From positions 22,835,515-22,899,514 of the forward strand of contig NC_081543.1 in the NCBI RefSeq assembly GCF_901000735.1: a stretch of DNA of 64,000 nucleotides. Reading direction: 5' to 3'. The notes below the pieces were generated by a model, which saw nothing but the letters and a program-made list of their open reading frames with translations, searched no databases and was not told where the DNA came from. Position 1 is the stretch's first letter, and each line of letters begins with the position of its first letter. Below are positions 10,416 to 22,262 of the stretch, in pieces. A program made the position numbers and the translations under genes. The DNA is from Corylus avellana. Its lineage: Eukaryota > Streptophyta > Magnoliopsida > Fagales > Betulaceae.

Positions 10416-11753
10416 TGATAAGTGCTAAATATTGCATATTTGGACCCCTTTATTTACATTAGTTAATCCTTTAGTTGTGTCGTTATTTAATATTTTGTGT
10501 TAGTTTTGTGTTTTTAGTATTTTGTAGGTCGTTGAAGAAAAGCTACAACTTTAAAGGAAAAAATGCGAAGTTTGGAAGAAAGCATATTTTGAGAAGACCT
10601 AGATGATGTGGTTAAATTTAACCAAATCCAAGAAAAGGTTAAATCAGATTAAAGTTTAGATTGGATAAGATTTCGGACCGGATTCAAATTCAGATTTTGC
10701 ACATGTCTTAGTATTTTGACCATAACTCTCCGCTCAAATAACGGATTGAAGTGATTCAAACGGCATTGAAAAGATAACTCAAAATACTACAATTTGTTAT
10801 GAAATAGGCTTTTCCTAATTCGGACGGTTTCTATGCCAAAATCGCCCCGCAATTATAGGACACAAATCTGGACGAATCCTATTCCGATTTCAGACTTCTA
10901 TTTTGACTGGGAGATAGACCTCCAAATTATCTAGGTTTTCTTGGGCTTCTAGGACTTCCCTAAGCCTATAAATAGACTTCTTTGCATTCAAGAAAAGATA
11001 CACAATCCCAGAGAGCAAAATTCTTTTGTTTAGTTTTTCATTAGGTTTAAGTTTAGGTTTAGATTTTATTTTTATGTGGAGCTAAATTCCCAACTAAGGT
11101 TGGGGATTAAACCTCACCGATGAAGAACAACATCACTTTTATGTAAGTTTTTATTATTCTGATTTTATTGGGTTTTATATTTCAATTGTTTTACTTTTAA
11201 TCAATTGTATGGAGTGATTCTTGGATATCTCTTGTGATTCAAGGATACATGTGATGATTTGAGATAATTTCATATGATTGATTGCTTGGCTTTTAACTCA
11301 TAAAAATTAGATATCCCTTGTGATTTGTTCTACGGATACATCTGGTGTTTCAATTGAATTTGGATTCCTTTTGTGATTTGGTCAATGAATGGATACATGA
11401 GATGGTTTTGATTAATTCTTTGAAGTATAGTAAAACATATCTATGATTTAATTTGTGAGAACTTCGGATTAATATTGATGAACATAAAGTATGTTGTTAT
11501 GATTTGGTGAGTGTGAATTCCCAAACCTTAGTACCTTTATCCTTAGATTTACTTATTTTATTTAGTTTATGTTTATCCTTTAATTTTCAAACTCAAAAGT
11601 CAAAACCCTTTTGGAACTAGATTAGGATTTAATTAGTTTAGATATAAATTGCTCTTTCAAAAATACAATTCTCTGTGGGATCGACCTCGCACTTGCAATC
11701 CATTAAACTACAATTGATTCGTGCACTTGCGAGTTAAATAAATTTGCACAACA
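10416..11753 (+). repeat. Family A 5' LTR, 1338 bp
   Basis: It starts TGATAAGTGCTAAATATTG and ends TTTGCACAACA. A TATA box TATAAATAG lies at 10967-10975. The same LTR occurs at 41263-42647, 45810-47192 and, inverted, at 51472-52811. Confidence 0.92.
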
Positions 11754-11759
11754 AGTTTT

Positions 11760-11777
11760 TGGCGCCATTGCCGGGGA
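11760..11777 (+). other. Primer-binding site, tRNA-Asp type
   Basis: TGGCGCCATTGCCGGGGA is complementary to the 3' end of plant tRNA-Asp with one mismatch (A instead of G). The element at 42654 has the perfect version. Confidence 0.85.
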
Positions 11778-12169
11778 ATTGTTCAATTTTTTAAACCAAT
11801 TTATTTCTAAATTAGTTTTATTCTTCTACTAGTTATAATTAGGATTTTATTTTTCTGCAATTTGTTTTGTTTTAATCGTGTTACTAATAAAAAAAAAAAA
11901 AAAAAGATTTTTCTTGTTGTTTTTTTGTTTTGTTTTGGCTTGTTTTACAGTTCTGCCGCAGCACCTTCCGCACATCAGCGCGATCGATCGCAGTCACAGC
12001 AACTGCAGCAGTTCCGTAGATCTTTGCCAAAAATTTATTTTTGGTCCTTTTTGTGAGTTTTTAAATTTTAGTTTTATTTTAGTTTTAGTTAGTTAGTCGT
12101 TTTTTTTTATTTAAAAATAAAAAAATAAAAATGGTTAATGTTTTATGTGAGATATTGGCATGCTAAAAA

Positions 12170-12379
12170 GTGAGGGGAAGCATGAATTTTCATTTTAATG
12201 ATTTTAATGCCTCTCCTAGTTATAGCCCACCAGCTCCTACCAACTACCCTCAAAATTTTTACCCACATAAACCATGTTCATATTGTTTCAATCCTTATCA
12301 TGAGGAAAACAATTGTCCAGATCTGCGAGCTCAGCTCGATGACTTATGGGACAAATTAGACCAAATCAGAGCAGCTAGA
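12170..12379 (+). CDS. Gag-like protein of family A, N-terminal part
   Basis: About 70 codons before the gap. Near residue 37 there is a CCHC knuckle CSYCFNPYHEENNC (C-x2-C-x4-H-x4-C), expected to bind element RNA. The Met at 12182 aligns with the start of the longer relative at 43194 and is the better start than 12170. Frame continuity beyond 12379 is unknown because of the Ns. Confidence 0.65.
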
Positions 12380-12479
12380 NNNNNNNNNNNNNNNNNNNNN
12401 NNNNNNNNNNNNNNNNNNNNNNNNNNNNNNNNNNNNNNNNNNNNNNNNNNNNNNNNNNNNNNNNNNNNNNNNNNNNNNN
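12380..12479. other. Assembly gap, exactly 100 N
   Basis: A run of 100 N, a conventional placeholder for a gap of unknown length. It separates the truncated family A element from the start of block copy 2, so the order and true distance of the two sides are not proven. Confidence 0.98.
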
Positions 12480-12639
12480 AAAAATCCAAAAGGAAAAGAC
12501 TTGATTGCTGTATTGGGAACTTTAATAAAAAATTTATTCTAGCAAATCAAATAATCCAGCAATCAAATATATTTTAGTTTATAAATTTACGTTATTTAAA
12601 TTGGGATTTTATTTAATTGTAATAATTTCCTTTATTATT

Positions 12640-14327
12640 CTAGAAAGTATTGACATGAAAATTAGTAAACAAGCTAGTAAGGATAAACAAAAAGCTAAAT
12701 ATGAAATAGGTAATTCTGTGAAGCATATGGTCTACCAACAATAGCACCATCACAAAGACACGAAAGAAAAGAAGTCTTATCACATTCAAAAGAAATATCA
12801 CAACGGATACAAAAGAAAGAAACATTTCGAAAGAAATGATTTCTAATCAAAGAGTAAACCCATAAAAAATTGGTCTAAACATAGTCACAACAAGAGTCAA
12901 AGAGAAAGAAAACAAAAAACTGATAAGAGTAAATTAAAATGTTTTAAATTTGGAAAATTTGGTCATTTTCAAATGATTGCAAAGTAAAAAAATACTATCA
13001 AACAGTTAAACATATTAAGTGAAGACAAAGAAAAATTAGTCAGTATTTTAGAATTAAGAAATACGGATTCCAATGAAAATGAGGACAACATTTCAATAAT
13101 CAGTTCATCTAGTGATTTTCCCTACGATAGTGAAATTCTAGTAACTCTAGCTCACCAGACATCAGTTTTGGTTGTAAAATTAGTTTCTGTAAGACAGTCA
13201 ATGTTCTTACTAAACAGGAAGAACAAGAAGAGTTATTAATTGAATTAATTAGTAAAGTTGGAAAATCCTGAGTTAAAATCCAAGTACTTAGAAAGATTGA
13301 GAAATTTTTTAACGAAAGGAGAAAATAGTAAAATAAGTAAGCCAACAATAAGTCCTAATTCAACATTAGAAAAATTTAATAAAACTAAAAAAGAAATAGC
13401 AATTCAAGACTTGCAACTTGAAGTAAATCATATCAAAACAGAAGTCAGAATGTTAAAAGATGAAAGTAAAAAGATGAAACAAGATATTGAGATCCTGAAA
13501 GATGATAATAAAACAGACCAAGATTCTGTAAAAGAAAATTCTGATAATGAAAGTGAAACAAAAATTGAGCAATCTTGCTTAAACACAATCAGCAATATAA
13601 ACTTAAAAGTAAAAATTAGGATAGAAGACTTTGAGTTAACAGTCACTGCCCTACTTGATTCAGGAGCAGACTTAAACTGTATACAAGAAGGAATAATTCT
13701 TACGAAGTATTACAGTAAAATAACCGAGTCATTAAGTTCTTCAAGTGGTAGTAAAATGGAAATTAGTTATGAAATCAGTAAAGCACATGTTTGTCAAGAC
13801 AATGTCTGTTTCAAAACATCCTTTGTCTTAGTAAAAATATGATCGATAAAGTCATTTTAGGTCTTCCATTTCTTGTTTTGTTGTATCCCTTTACAACAGA
13901 TAATGATGGAGTTTCTACATACCCATTTGGTGAACAAGTAAAATTTAAGTTCCTAACAAAGCCAGAACTTAGATAATTAAATGTGTCCAGAAGAAATTTT
14001 GTTTCAAGATCCATTAATTTATTAAACTGTAAAACTCAACAAGTCAATTTCTTGAAAGAAGAAAAGAAATAAAATTCAAAAGAATTGAGGAACAGATAAC
14101 TAGTAAAATTCTTCAAAAAAAAATTGAAAATTTTACTGAAAAGGTAAAATAAGAAGTTTGTTCAGGCCTTCCCAATGCTTTATGGCATAGGAAGAAACAC
14201 ATAGTCAAACTTCCTGACACTAAAGAATTTAGTGAAAGAAATATCCCTACCAAAGCCCGGCCAATTCAAATGAGTAAAGAGACAATGGAATTTTGTCAAA
14301 ATAAGATCAAAGATTTGTTAAGTAAAG
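12640..14327 (+). pseudogene. Caulimovirid-type coat tail, protease and RT scrap, copy 2
   Basis: Same three pieces and same breaks as 2340-4027: decayed knuckle (about 12950), coiled-coil linker and DSGAD protease (13258-13976, frame break near 13840) and the pre-RT scrap ending where the copia LTR starts. The protease frame differs by one visible substitution (Asn to Lys about 11 residues after the GSKMEISYE stretch). Both copies decayed before they separated. Confidence 0.62.
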
Positions 14328-15542
14328 TGTTAGGTTTTAGATTGGCCTAATTCAATGACCGTTCATGTAGTTCTTTTTAGCTTAAAACTTTGAGAGTATG
14401 TTTTGGGGGTGTCCCTAGTAGTTTTAGGATCTTCTGAGAAGTTCTCTGTTTTCCCATCACATAACGGAACATGCAATGGGAGCAAAATATGTTCTCCCTA
14501 TTTTCTCGTTTGGAGGCTCGTCAGAAAGGACAAGTAACTGGAGCAAAGATGGACTTCCTATTTTCCCATTAGGAACAGCGTCAGGACAGGGATGGGACGA
14601 GAGCAGAAACTGGACTCCTTGTTTTCCGGTCAGGACGAGGATGTGACGGGAGCAACAGCTGGTCTTCCTGGTTTCCCGTCACGAACTACGTCATGACGCA
14701 GATGTGACGGCAGCAAAATTGGACCTCTTGGTTTCTCGTCAGGAACCCGGTCAGGACGGGACATATAATAGGACCAAAGTTGGATTCCTTGGTTTCCCGT
14801 CAACTGGTTCGTCAAGAAGGAACATGTGACGAAGTAGAGGCATTTTGCCTTCCCGTCAAAACGGGATTGCTGCCTCGTTAAGACGTTGAAATTTCAGATA
14901 TACAAAATTTGTTCTTCCCGTCATAACGAGAAAGTGTCCCGTTATGATGTGACAGAAGAAATGTTTTCTCCATAAAAGGTTTTCCTTCACTGTTTACTCT
15001 TGAGACTTTGGGATTTTATTTTAAGAGCTCTCTCTTGTCTGAAGTCTCCTTTTCTCCACTAGCATTGGGTCCTGGTGGTATTGATTTTCAACAAGGGACG
15101 TGATATAGCTTGAAGTTGTCCTTTCTCTTGTTTTGTCGTGTTGCCTTGCTCGCTTACTGATAAAGCTGAAATATTTTATTGGTGTTTGTTGAAGAAGTCT
15201 ACCGAAGGATAGGTAAAGGAAGTTGTTGTTTGAAGATGGTCACGATGGTGACAAGCTTGAAGGTTTGTCGTTCTTACTAAGTTTAGAGGTGTTCAAGGGT
15301 GTGGGTATCATCTATTCTATAACTGTGAGTCTTCTTTTACTGATTTCTTGGGTTTGTCTGCCCCGGAGTAGTTTTTACCTTGAAATGCTCAAGGGTTTTC
15401 TACTTAGTAAACAAACTCTGTGTTATGGTTGTGTTTGTTTACTTATTCCGTTATGCATGTTGTGTGTTTGATGAAATCACTTAGTTGCTTACTTCAATAT
15501 TTTTGGTTGCAAGAGGTAGAACTTGATCTTTATATTTTATCA
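14328..15542 (+). repeat. Copia 5' LTR, copy 2
   Basis: Same length (1215 bp) and ends as 4028-5242, with scattered substitutions. A TATA-like CATAAAAGG replaces TATAAAAGG near 14971. Confidence 0.82.
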
Positions 15543-15608
15543 ATTGGTATCAGAGCCGGTTCGCTCAGTTTTTGACTTACGTCTTAAGCATGTTCATTTC
15601 CTCTTTTT

Positions 15609-16128
15609 GTGGGTTCTGTCCTGTCTATGAATATTCTTTTTCTTGATGAGCTTTGTTGTTTAAAAGACTTTGACATGTCTTCTATTTCTTGTGAGAGGGT
15701 TGCTGAATCTCTTAAGTCTTCATACTGTATTGATATTGACCATGTTAATCCTGCTTTCTCTTTGGATGCTTTAAATTACTCCTATGACACGATGTCCATG
15801 GAACTTTGTTCTGTTAATCTTGACACTGAGCGTATTATGGATGAGTTAGTCAGAGTCAATTTTGAAATGGAAATACTAAAATTGGACAATCAAAAAAAAA
15901 AAGAAAAAAAGAAAAGAACTTTTGTCTGCTAAGTAATCTATGATGTTGGATGTGAAATCTCCTGATTGTCCCTCATATGAGCCTAGCTCTACTAAAAAAC
16001 GTGAGCCTTGTTTTCACTGTGGAGTCCAAGCACATTTTCGTGCTAAATGTCCTCTTTTGATGCATGAGAATACCAAGTCTTCCATGACTGTCTCTAATAA
16101 GAAAAATGCTAACCTTGTTCGACAATAG
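15609..16128 (+). pseudogene. Copia gag remnant with CCHC knuckle, copy 2
   Basis: Frames 15609-15932 and 15940-16128 repeat the copy 1 arrangement, including the poly-A frame break and the intact CCHC knuckle. The second frame ends at TAG three codons earlier than in copy 1 (CAA to TAG change next to the hAT target site). Confidence 0.7.
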
Positions 16129-16135
16129 ATCTAAC

Positions 16136-16712
16136 TAGGGGTGGGCAAAAACCCGCCCAACCCGCCCCGATCCGCCCCGCCCCGCCGGATTTAAGTTTTT
16201 TTTTGGCATACACGGGTTGGGAAACATCATACCCGTGCGGGTCGGGTCGGCTCGCGGGTATATGATTTTTTAAGAGGCGGGTACCCGACCTGCCCCGCCC
16301 CGCCCCTATATGTTTAAAACCCTAAATTCCTAATATGATATCCTCTATTCCTCTTCCCCCTTCCAGACTTCCTCTAATCCTCCATTCTTGATGGGTTTTA
16401 GTCCAAATGTAGTTTTTAAAAAAGTTACAAAAAACCAGTTTTTTAAAAAAAAATTACAAAAAACCAGTTTTTTTAAAAAAAATTACAAAAAAACCAGGAC
16501 TTAAATTGAAATTGATAGCCATTAAAAATACCCGACCCGCCCCGAGCAACCCGAGCAACCCGCCCCGAGCAACCCGCCCCGTTCTACCCGAAACCCGGCG
16601 GTTTTAGTGCATATAACCCGGGTAACGGGTAAGGGTTTATCAAACCCGATGGGCACGGGTCGGGTGGTAAAAAACTCCAAACCCGCCCCGAACCGACCCG
16701 TGCCCAGCCCTA
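16136..16712. mobile_element. Non-autonomous hAT-like element, 577 bp, present only in copy 2
   Basis: It is flanked by a perfect 8-bp duplication GATCTAAC (16128-16135 and 16713-16720); copy 1 has one GATCTAAC at 5829-5836, the empty site. Terminal inverted repeats: left TAGGGGTGGGCA, right (reverse complement) TAGGGCTGGGCA. Both sub-terminal regions are packed with CCCGCCCCG and CGGGT words. No transposase frame. Confidence 0.95.
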
Positions 16713-16782
16713 GATCTAACACATAATCTCCAAACTAGATTTTCTTACTAGTGTAATCTCAAAGAAATACCCCTCCTCTTTT

Positions 16783-17019
16783 GTGCATAGTCAAGAGTTT
16801 AGTCAATGCAGTTGCTCTTTCAAGAAGTGTCCCATTGAAGAAGATGATCATGTTGATCTTGTTGCTCACACTTCTTTAAAAGCTCTTGATTCATGTTTGT
16901 GGTACCTCAATAGTGCTTGTTCTAAGCACACATCGGGGGACAAATCTGTGTTTAACTGTTTAAATGAGTACAGGGGTGGCAGTGTTACATTTTGGGTACG
17001 AAACGAAACTCATCCTTAG
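16783..17019 (+). pseudogene. Copia protease remnant, copy 2
   Basis: Same NSACSKH lesion at the active site as copy 1. The frame breaks slightly differently because of a short insertion near 17005. Confidence 0.78.
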
Positions 17020-17175
17020 ATCAAAGGAAGGGGATCAGTCAAAATCAAAGGGATTCCAGTGATTCGTGAAGTACTCTATGTGAAGAATGTAAAGGTAAAT
17101 CTTCTCAACATCAGCCAGAAATGTGATGAAGATCGTATTGTTCTGTTTTCAAAAAAAAAATAAAAAAAATGCAAT

Positions 17176-18405
17176 GTGTTCAATGAGGATAGAAAATGGA
17201 TTATGGGAGGTGTGAGGATGTCTGATAATTGCTATGGAATTAGTCCCATGACCACTCTCAGTTGTAAGCAAGCCAAGTTGGACATTGCTGAACTATGACA
17301 TCAACGTCTAGGACATCAAAATTTCAAGGAACTCTTCAGGGCATCCAGGAATGAGCTTATCAGTGATTTGCCTAAGTTAGGCAAGCTTGAGAAGATGGTA
17401 TGTGGACCATGTCAGTTGGGAAAACAAATCAAATCTCAACACAGAGCAACAAAGTCCATTCACACCACATATTCTTTGGAGTTACTTCACATGGATCTGA
17501 TGGGTCCCACGAGAAGTGAGAGTATGGGAGGAAAGAAGTATATCATGGTAATTGTGGATGACTATTCTAGATTCACTTTGGTGATATTATTGAAGGACAA
17601 GTCCGAAGCATGTGATCAAGCCAAAATTTTGTTCAAAAGAATCCAAAATGAGAAGGGATGTGCCATTCAACGGATAAAAAGTGACCATGGAAGAGAATTT
17701 GAGAACTCATGTTTTGAAAAATTCTGTGAAGAGTCAGACATAAAATAGGAATTCTCCTCACTCATCACTCCTCAACAGAATGGAGTCGTTGAAAGGAAGA
17801 ATCAAGTCGTCCAAGATATGGCATGAGCTATGTTACATGGGAAAAACCTTGCTACATATTTCTGAGGAGAAGCTGTCAATACTGCCTATCACATTATTAA
17901 TAGAGTTTACCAAAGGCCAAGCACTGAGAAGACACCGTATGAGATTTGGAAGGGGAAGAAACTAACAGTGAAATACTTCCACATTTTTGAAAGTAAATGC
18001 TTCATACTCTGTGACAGGAGAAATCTTGGTAAATTTGACACCAAGAGTGATGAATGAATCTTTCTCAGATATTCTCATTTGAGTATGGCATATCGGGTTT
18101 ACAACAGTCGAACAAACACTCTCATGGAATCTATAAATGTTGTGATTCATGATGAATCCTTTGATGTCAGGAGTCAACCACTTGAAAGCAAAAAGAAGCC
18201 CGGGGAAGTTGAAGAACCAGCTGTGGATGAATCAAAAGGGATAGTGGAAATTGCTTCACCTAAGTCAAATGTTGAGCCCACTAGCCCTAAAGTATTGTCT
18301 AAAGATACTCATCCTAAGGAAAATATCTTAGGAAACGTTACTAAAGGAAAAAGGCTTCGAAACAGGGTCTTAAATCAAGTTTCTCACTTGTGTTATCTAT
18401 CTTAA
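17176..18405 (+). pseudogene. Copia integrase remnant, copy 2
   Basis: Same domains as 6283-7512. An additional stop (TGA replacing the TGG of LWHQRLGH, near 17297) interrupts the HHCC domain here; the shared stop at 17746-17748 splits the catalytic core. The linker after the core ends at 18405. Confidence 0.86.
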
Positions 18406-18408
18406 TTG

Positions 18409-18935
18409 AACCAAAGAAGGTTGAAGAAGAACAACAAGATGAAAGCTGGATTGAAGCTATGCACGAGGAGTTGAATCAATTTACTAGAAATGATGTTTAG
18501 ACCTAGGTTTGCAAACCTAGCGATCAAAATGTCATGGGTACAAAATGGATCTTCAAGAACAAGTCTGATGAACATGGCACTGTGATACGAAATAAGGCTA
18601 GATTGGTTGCTCAGGGGTATACTCAAGTTGAAGGGATAGACTTTGATGAGATATTTGCTCCAGTTGCTAGACTTGAGTCTATTCGAATTCTTCTTGGAAT
18701 AGCGTGCAATTTTGGTTTTAAATTGTATCAAATGGACTTTAAAAGTACCTTTCTAAATGGAATTCTACAAGAATAAGTCTATGTAGAACAACCTAAAGGG
18801 TTCAAGGATCCTCATCACACTGATTATGTATACAAGCTGAAGAAAGCTTTATATGGGTTGAAACATGCGCCTAGAGCATAGTACGAGAGACTCACAACTT
18901 ATCTTATCTCACATGGGTTTAAAAAACTATGAGAA
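18409..18935 (+). pseudogene. Copia reverse transcriptase N-terminal half, copy 2
   Basis: Same motifs and the same stops as 7513-8037. The stretch 18534-18776 is open (GTKWIFKN ... FLNGILQE). Confidence 0.88.
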
Positions 18936-19411
18936 TAAGTAGCCAAGCATAGTAAAAGCTCATCAAAACAATGTTGCCAGGAATCAACAAAGCAAAAGAA
19001 AGTTACTATTAATAGTCACTCCAGACAAGTTACTACTATTCATGAATAGCGAATTTTTTCACTATTCAACCATCAGTCAAACATATTATTGCTACTTTCT
19101 TGGCTTTCGGTGCAGTTTACCCAGGGTAAAGCAACATCAACCTGCTTTCACTAAAGCAGGTTGGACAGAGTTTCCAGAGCCCAATCACTCAATCAAGAAG
19201 GCAATAATTCAAAAATGGAAACTTGAGTCTATTTAACGGAAGAAAATATAGAGTTTCGGCAGATTGCACAATACTCTCTAGCTGAAACTTACTTATCCAT
19301 TCCTATTACCCAGAATCCTTGTAATATTTTGTTTGTAAACCATGGAAGCATCAACCTTTGAAATGATTTCAAAGAACTTGTATCTTCATTAGTCAACATG
19401 TTATTTGTAAG

Positions 19412-20668
19412 TGTTAGTTAAAGATATAAATCCTTTATAATAAATGATGATTTTGTATTCCCCAAATCATGGGATTTAGATAATATTTGTTAACCTTGAT
19501 TTAAGATATATGTTTGGATTTGAAATATTTCAAATCACATGTAAAGCTCTATAAATAGAGTTGTGTACGTACTCAGATCGTATAAAAAGGAAATATGTAG
19601 CTTATTAAGGCTTTAATGTTTGGATATAGGTTATATGCCGAACCATCTTAATCTCCGCGTTTATTCTATTTCCTTTCATTATTATTATTATTCTACTTTT
19701 ATATTTATCATATTATTCATTTCTATATGGTATCAAAGCTAACAGACTAATGCCAATTGTTAGATCCTAGATTGCAATTTTTTTTTTTTTTTACTTCCTT
19801 TTTCTCCTCTCATCATTTTCTCTCTGATTTTAACATGTATCAAAGAAGAAAACGATCTATGAGGTCCATTGCTTGCCTACAAAAACAAAACAAAAAAACC
19901 AAAAAAACAAAAAAACAAAAAAAAAAACAAAAGGAAGCAAGTATTTTGGTTCATGGAGAAGAGATAAAAAAAAAATTGGCATCTCATATTCTTTATTTGG
20001 TTTAGGAAGGGAAAAAGAGAAAAATAAAATAAAAAATAAATAAAATAGCGGAAGAAGCTTCTCTTCGTGAAAGGCTGGCTAGGCAACAAAAAAAAAAAAT
20101 ATAGGAAAAAAAAAAAAAAAAAAGAAAAAAGAAGAAGAAGATGCCCAAAAAGGCATATGTTTTGGCCATTGTGGCCCATTTCAAGCTCATAGTTGGCTCA
20201 TTTTGGCCACAGTAGCCGATGTCAAAATTCTAGCCAAAAGTTGTCGATGTCAAAATTTCGGTCAAAGTAACCGGTGCCGGCCAAAAAGTTGCCGATGTTC
20301 AAATCCTAGCCATAGTCGCCGAAGTTCAAGTTTAAGAGCAGCTAATATTTCAAATCAGGCACCATCAACTCCAACCACTCGATATGTTCAACATCAACGA
20401 TCGCTAATGAACCATTCATCTTGCGGGGGCATGTTAAGGATATAAGTCCTTTTGAATAAATGTTGATTTTTTTTAAGCCCTAAACCAAGAGATTTAGATA
20501 ATATATGTTAACCATGATTTAAGAGATATATTTGTATTTGAAATATTTCAAATCACATGTAAAGCTCTATAAATAGAGTTGTGTACTCACATTGTATAAC
20601 AGATCATATAAGAAGGAAATATGTAGCCTGTTAAGCTTCTTTTTGGATTGCACTTATTATATTTCCAT
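19412..20668 (+). mobile_element. Short pol-less copia-type LTR element, copy 2
   Basis: Better preserved than copy 1: 5' LTR 19412 to about 19726, primer site TGGTATCAAAGC 19728-19739, polypurine tract TTGCGGGGGCA ending at 20431, and 3' LTR from TGTTAAGGATATAAG (20432). The 3' LTR stops short near 20668, where caulimovirid sequence begins. The interior holds poly-A tracts and repeated GCCGATGT / GTCAAA words but no enzyme. Confidence 0.75.
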
Positions 20669-21331
20669 ATGTCTGACTATCATAGTCTATTATGGAATTT
20701 AGATTACTCAGAACTTGTCTAATCTTATGGGCAAACAGGTTTGGTAAGGTTAATGAACTTTTCTTTCCAAAATGGCTTATTACTATCTTCTCTCAACATG
20801 ACTCTAGAGATGAATACATCCTTGGACCATCTAAAATCACTTTAAGGTTAGGCATCTTATGTTACTAAGTTGATCATGGATTCTGGATGCAATGTGACTA
20901 GGGATACGAATGAAGTGCTCAATTATGGTAAATAATAATGTGTTCACTACATCTGGATTTCCTAATCCAATTTGCTCATCAAAGATGGGATGTCCTTCCT
21001 CATCTTGTTTGACTGCATGTCTAATTGCTAGTCTTGATTCCTCAGTGAGATGTTTCTCCCACCAAGATCTCAACATACCAATGAAACTTGTGGTTAATAA
21101 ATCAACTATTGCTAGTTCACCTATCTCATGATTCGTGACATAACTATTGGCAACCATGGACATATGTTGCAATTTGTTTAAGATTTCTTGTTTAGATAAT
21201 CCAACTATATTCCACTCATAGAGTTTATTTGAAGACACAAAGAATTGATTATGAAAATTTGTTTCTTCAAATTGCACATTCAGAGGTGTTGGTCTAGGGT
21301 ACCGATTTTTGGTTAGACTGGTAGGAGTGAC
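20669..21331 (-). pseudogene. Caulimovirid-type coat (gag-like) domain, copy 2
   Basis: Minus-strand frame 20837-21334 (165 codons) covers the same coat domain as copy 1 with a slightly longer N-terminal part, then the same frameshift toward 20680. Truncated on both sides by retroelement ends. Confidence 0.68.
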
Positions 21332-22262
21332 CAATGAAAGCTAAAATATACATATTTTAGCCCCTTAATTTACGTATGTTAATCTCTCAGTCATTCTATT
21401 TTATGTTGTTTTACATCCTTTTCGGATTTTTGTCAGTCTTTAGGTGTTTGAAGGAAAACGAAGCGTTTTTGGAAATTCTGAGCATGAAGAACCAATTTTG
21501 GGAAAAGCTGGAGCTCAGATCGAAGAGGAACGATCGAGAGCAAAGCAGTGCAATTGAGCGCACTCGGGCAGCCCAAATGCGGAAAGACGTGTTTCGCACT
21601 TAAATTTTAGGTTTTCCAAACCCTAATTGGACTAGGGGTCTGTCCTCAGATTTTATTAGGTTTTCTAGGGCTTCTAGGTTTTTCTAAAGCCTATAAATAG
21701 ACCTTTAGGCAACTTAGAAAAATATACAATTCTAGAGAGAGGAATAGGAGGCTACTTCAAGAAGCGTTTACCGGTTTCTTCTTTCCCTTTTCTTTTTAGT
21801 TTTAGTTTCATTATGTATAACTAAACTTCTTGTTAGGGCTAGATTGAAGTCCTAATCATGTTTTTTTAAGTTTCAATACTAGTTCTTTTGTTTCAATCAT
21901 ATTGTGGTTTATTTTATTTGATCAAGTCTATATGATTGCATTCCTCATATTTTATGGTATGGATTTGTTAGTTAAGTCAATTTAGATGACCGAATCTTGG
22001 GCTTAATAAAGTGATAAAAGAACCTCATCATGGGTTCTTGGCTTAATCAACATGGGGAACTGGGAGTAGATACTATGCCCTAGGACTCATGTGTTTGTCG
22101 ATCTCCATAAAATTATGTTTCCCTAAAGAACAACTTAGTAGATACCATGCTAAATCCTTTTGGGAAGAAAAGAATGGGAGTAGATACCATGCCTAATTCA
22201 TTGCTTAGGGAGATCAATAGCTTAAGGTGTAGATATCATGCCCTTAGGTTGACAAGCTTCTT
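21328..22262 (+). repeat. Truncated LTR of a related family (C)
   Basis: It starts TGACCAATGAAAGCTAAAA and aligns loosely with the first 60 bases of LTR A and B (CATATTT, CCCC, AATTTAC, GTTAATC). It has TATAAATAG near 21693. Near 22262 it stops and the 3' interior of a family B element follows, so an illegitimate join removed the LTR end and most of the interior. Confidence 0.6.

Larger units (their letters stand above)
10416..12379 (+). mobile_element. Family A pol-less LTR element, 5' part, cut by assembly gap
   Basis: 5' LTR, tRNA-Asp primer site, leader and the start of a gag-like frame are present; everything after 12379 is lost in the N gap. The flank GTGAC (10411-10415) would be the target duplication. 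It inserted at the exact base where copies 1 and 2 of the large block stop matching, so it is absent from copy 2. Confidence 0.88.
14328..18938 (+). mobile_element. Decayed copia (SIRE-like) element, copy 2
   Basis: Second copy of the 4028-8040 element, with the same truncation before the RT catalytic loop. It carries an internal hAT-like insertion between gag and protease. The primer site here is the standard TGGTATCAGAGC (15545-15556). Confidence 0.87.
12480..21331. repeat. Large duplicated block, copy 2
   Basis: Matches 2180-10415 (see that entry). Differences: a 577-bp hAT-like insertion at 16136-16712, intact versus damaged 3' LTR of the small element, several short indels, and scattered substitutions. 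The match ends at GTGAC 21327-21331, after which copy 2 runs directly into a different LTR. Confidence 0.93.

Noticed and set aside
11862..12096. Short frames downstream of the family A primer site, also at 42756-43026
   Set aside because: Low-complexity leader; frames overlap each other and are not conserved between the two elements, unlike the CCHC frame that follows.
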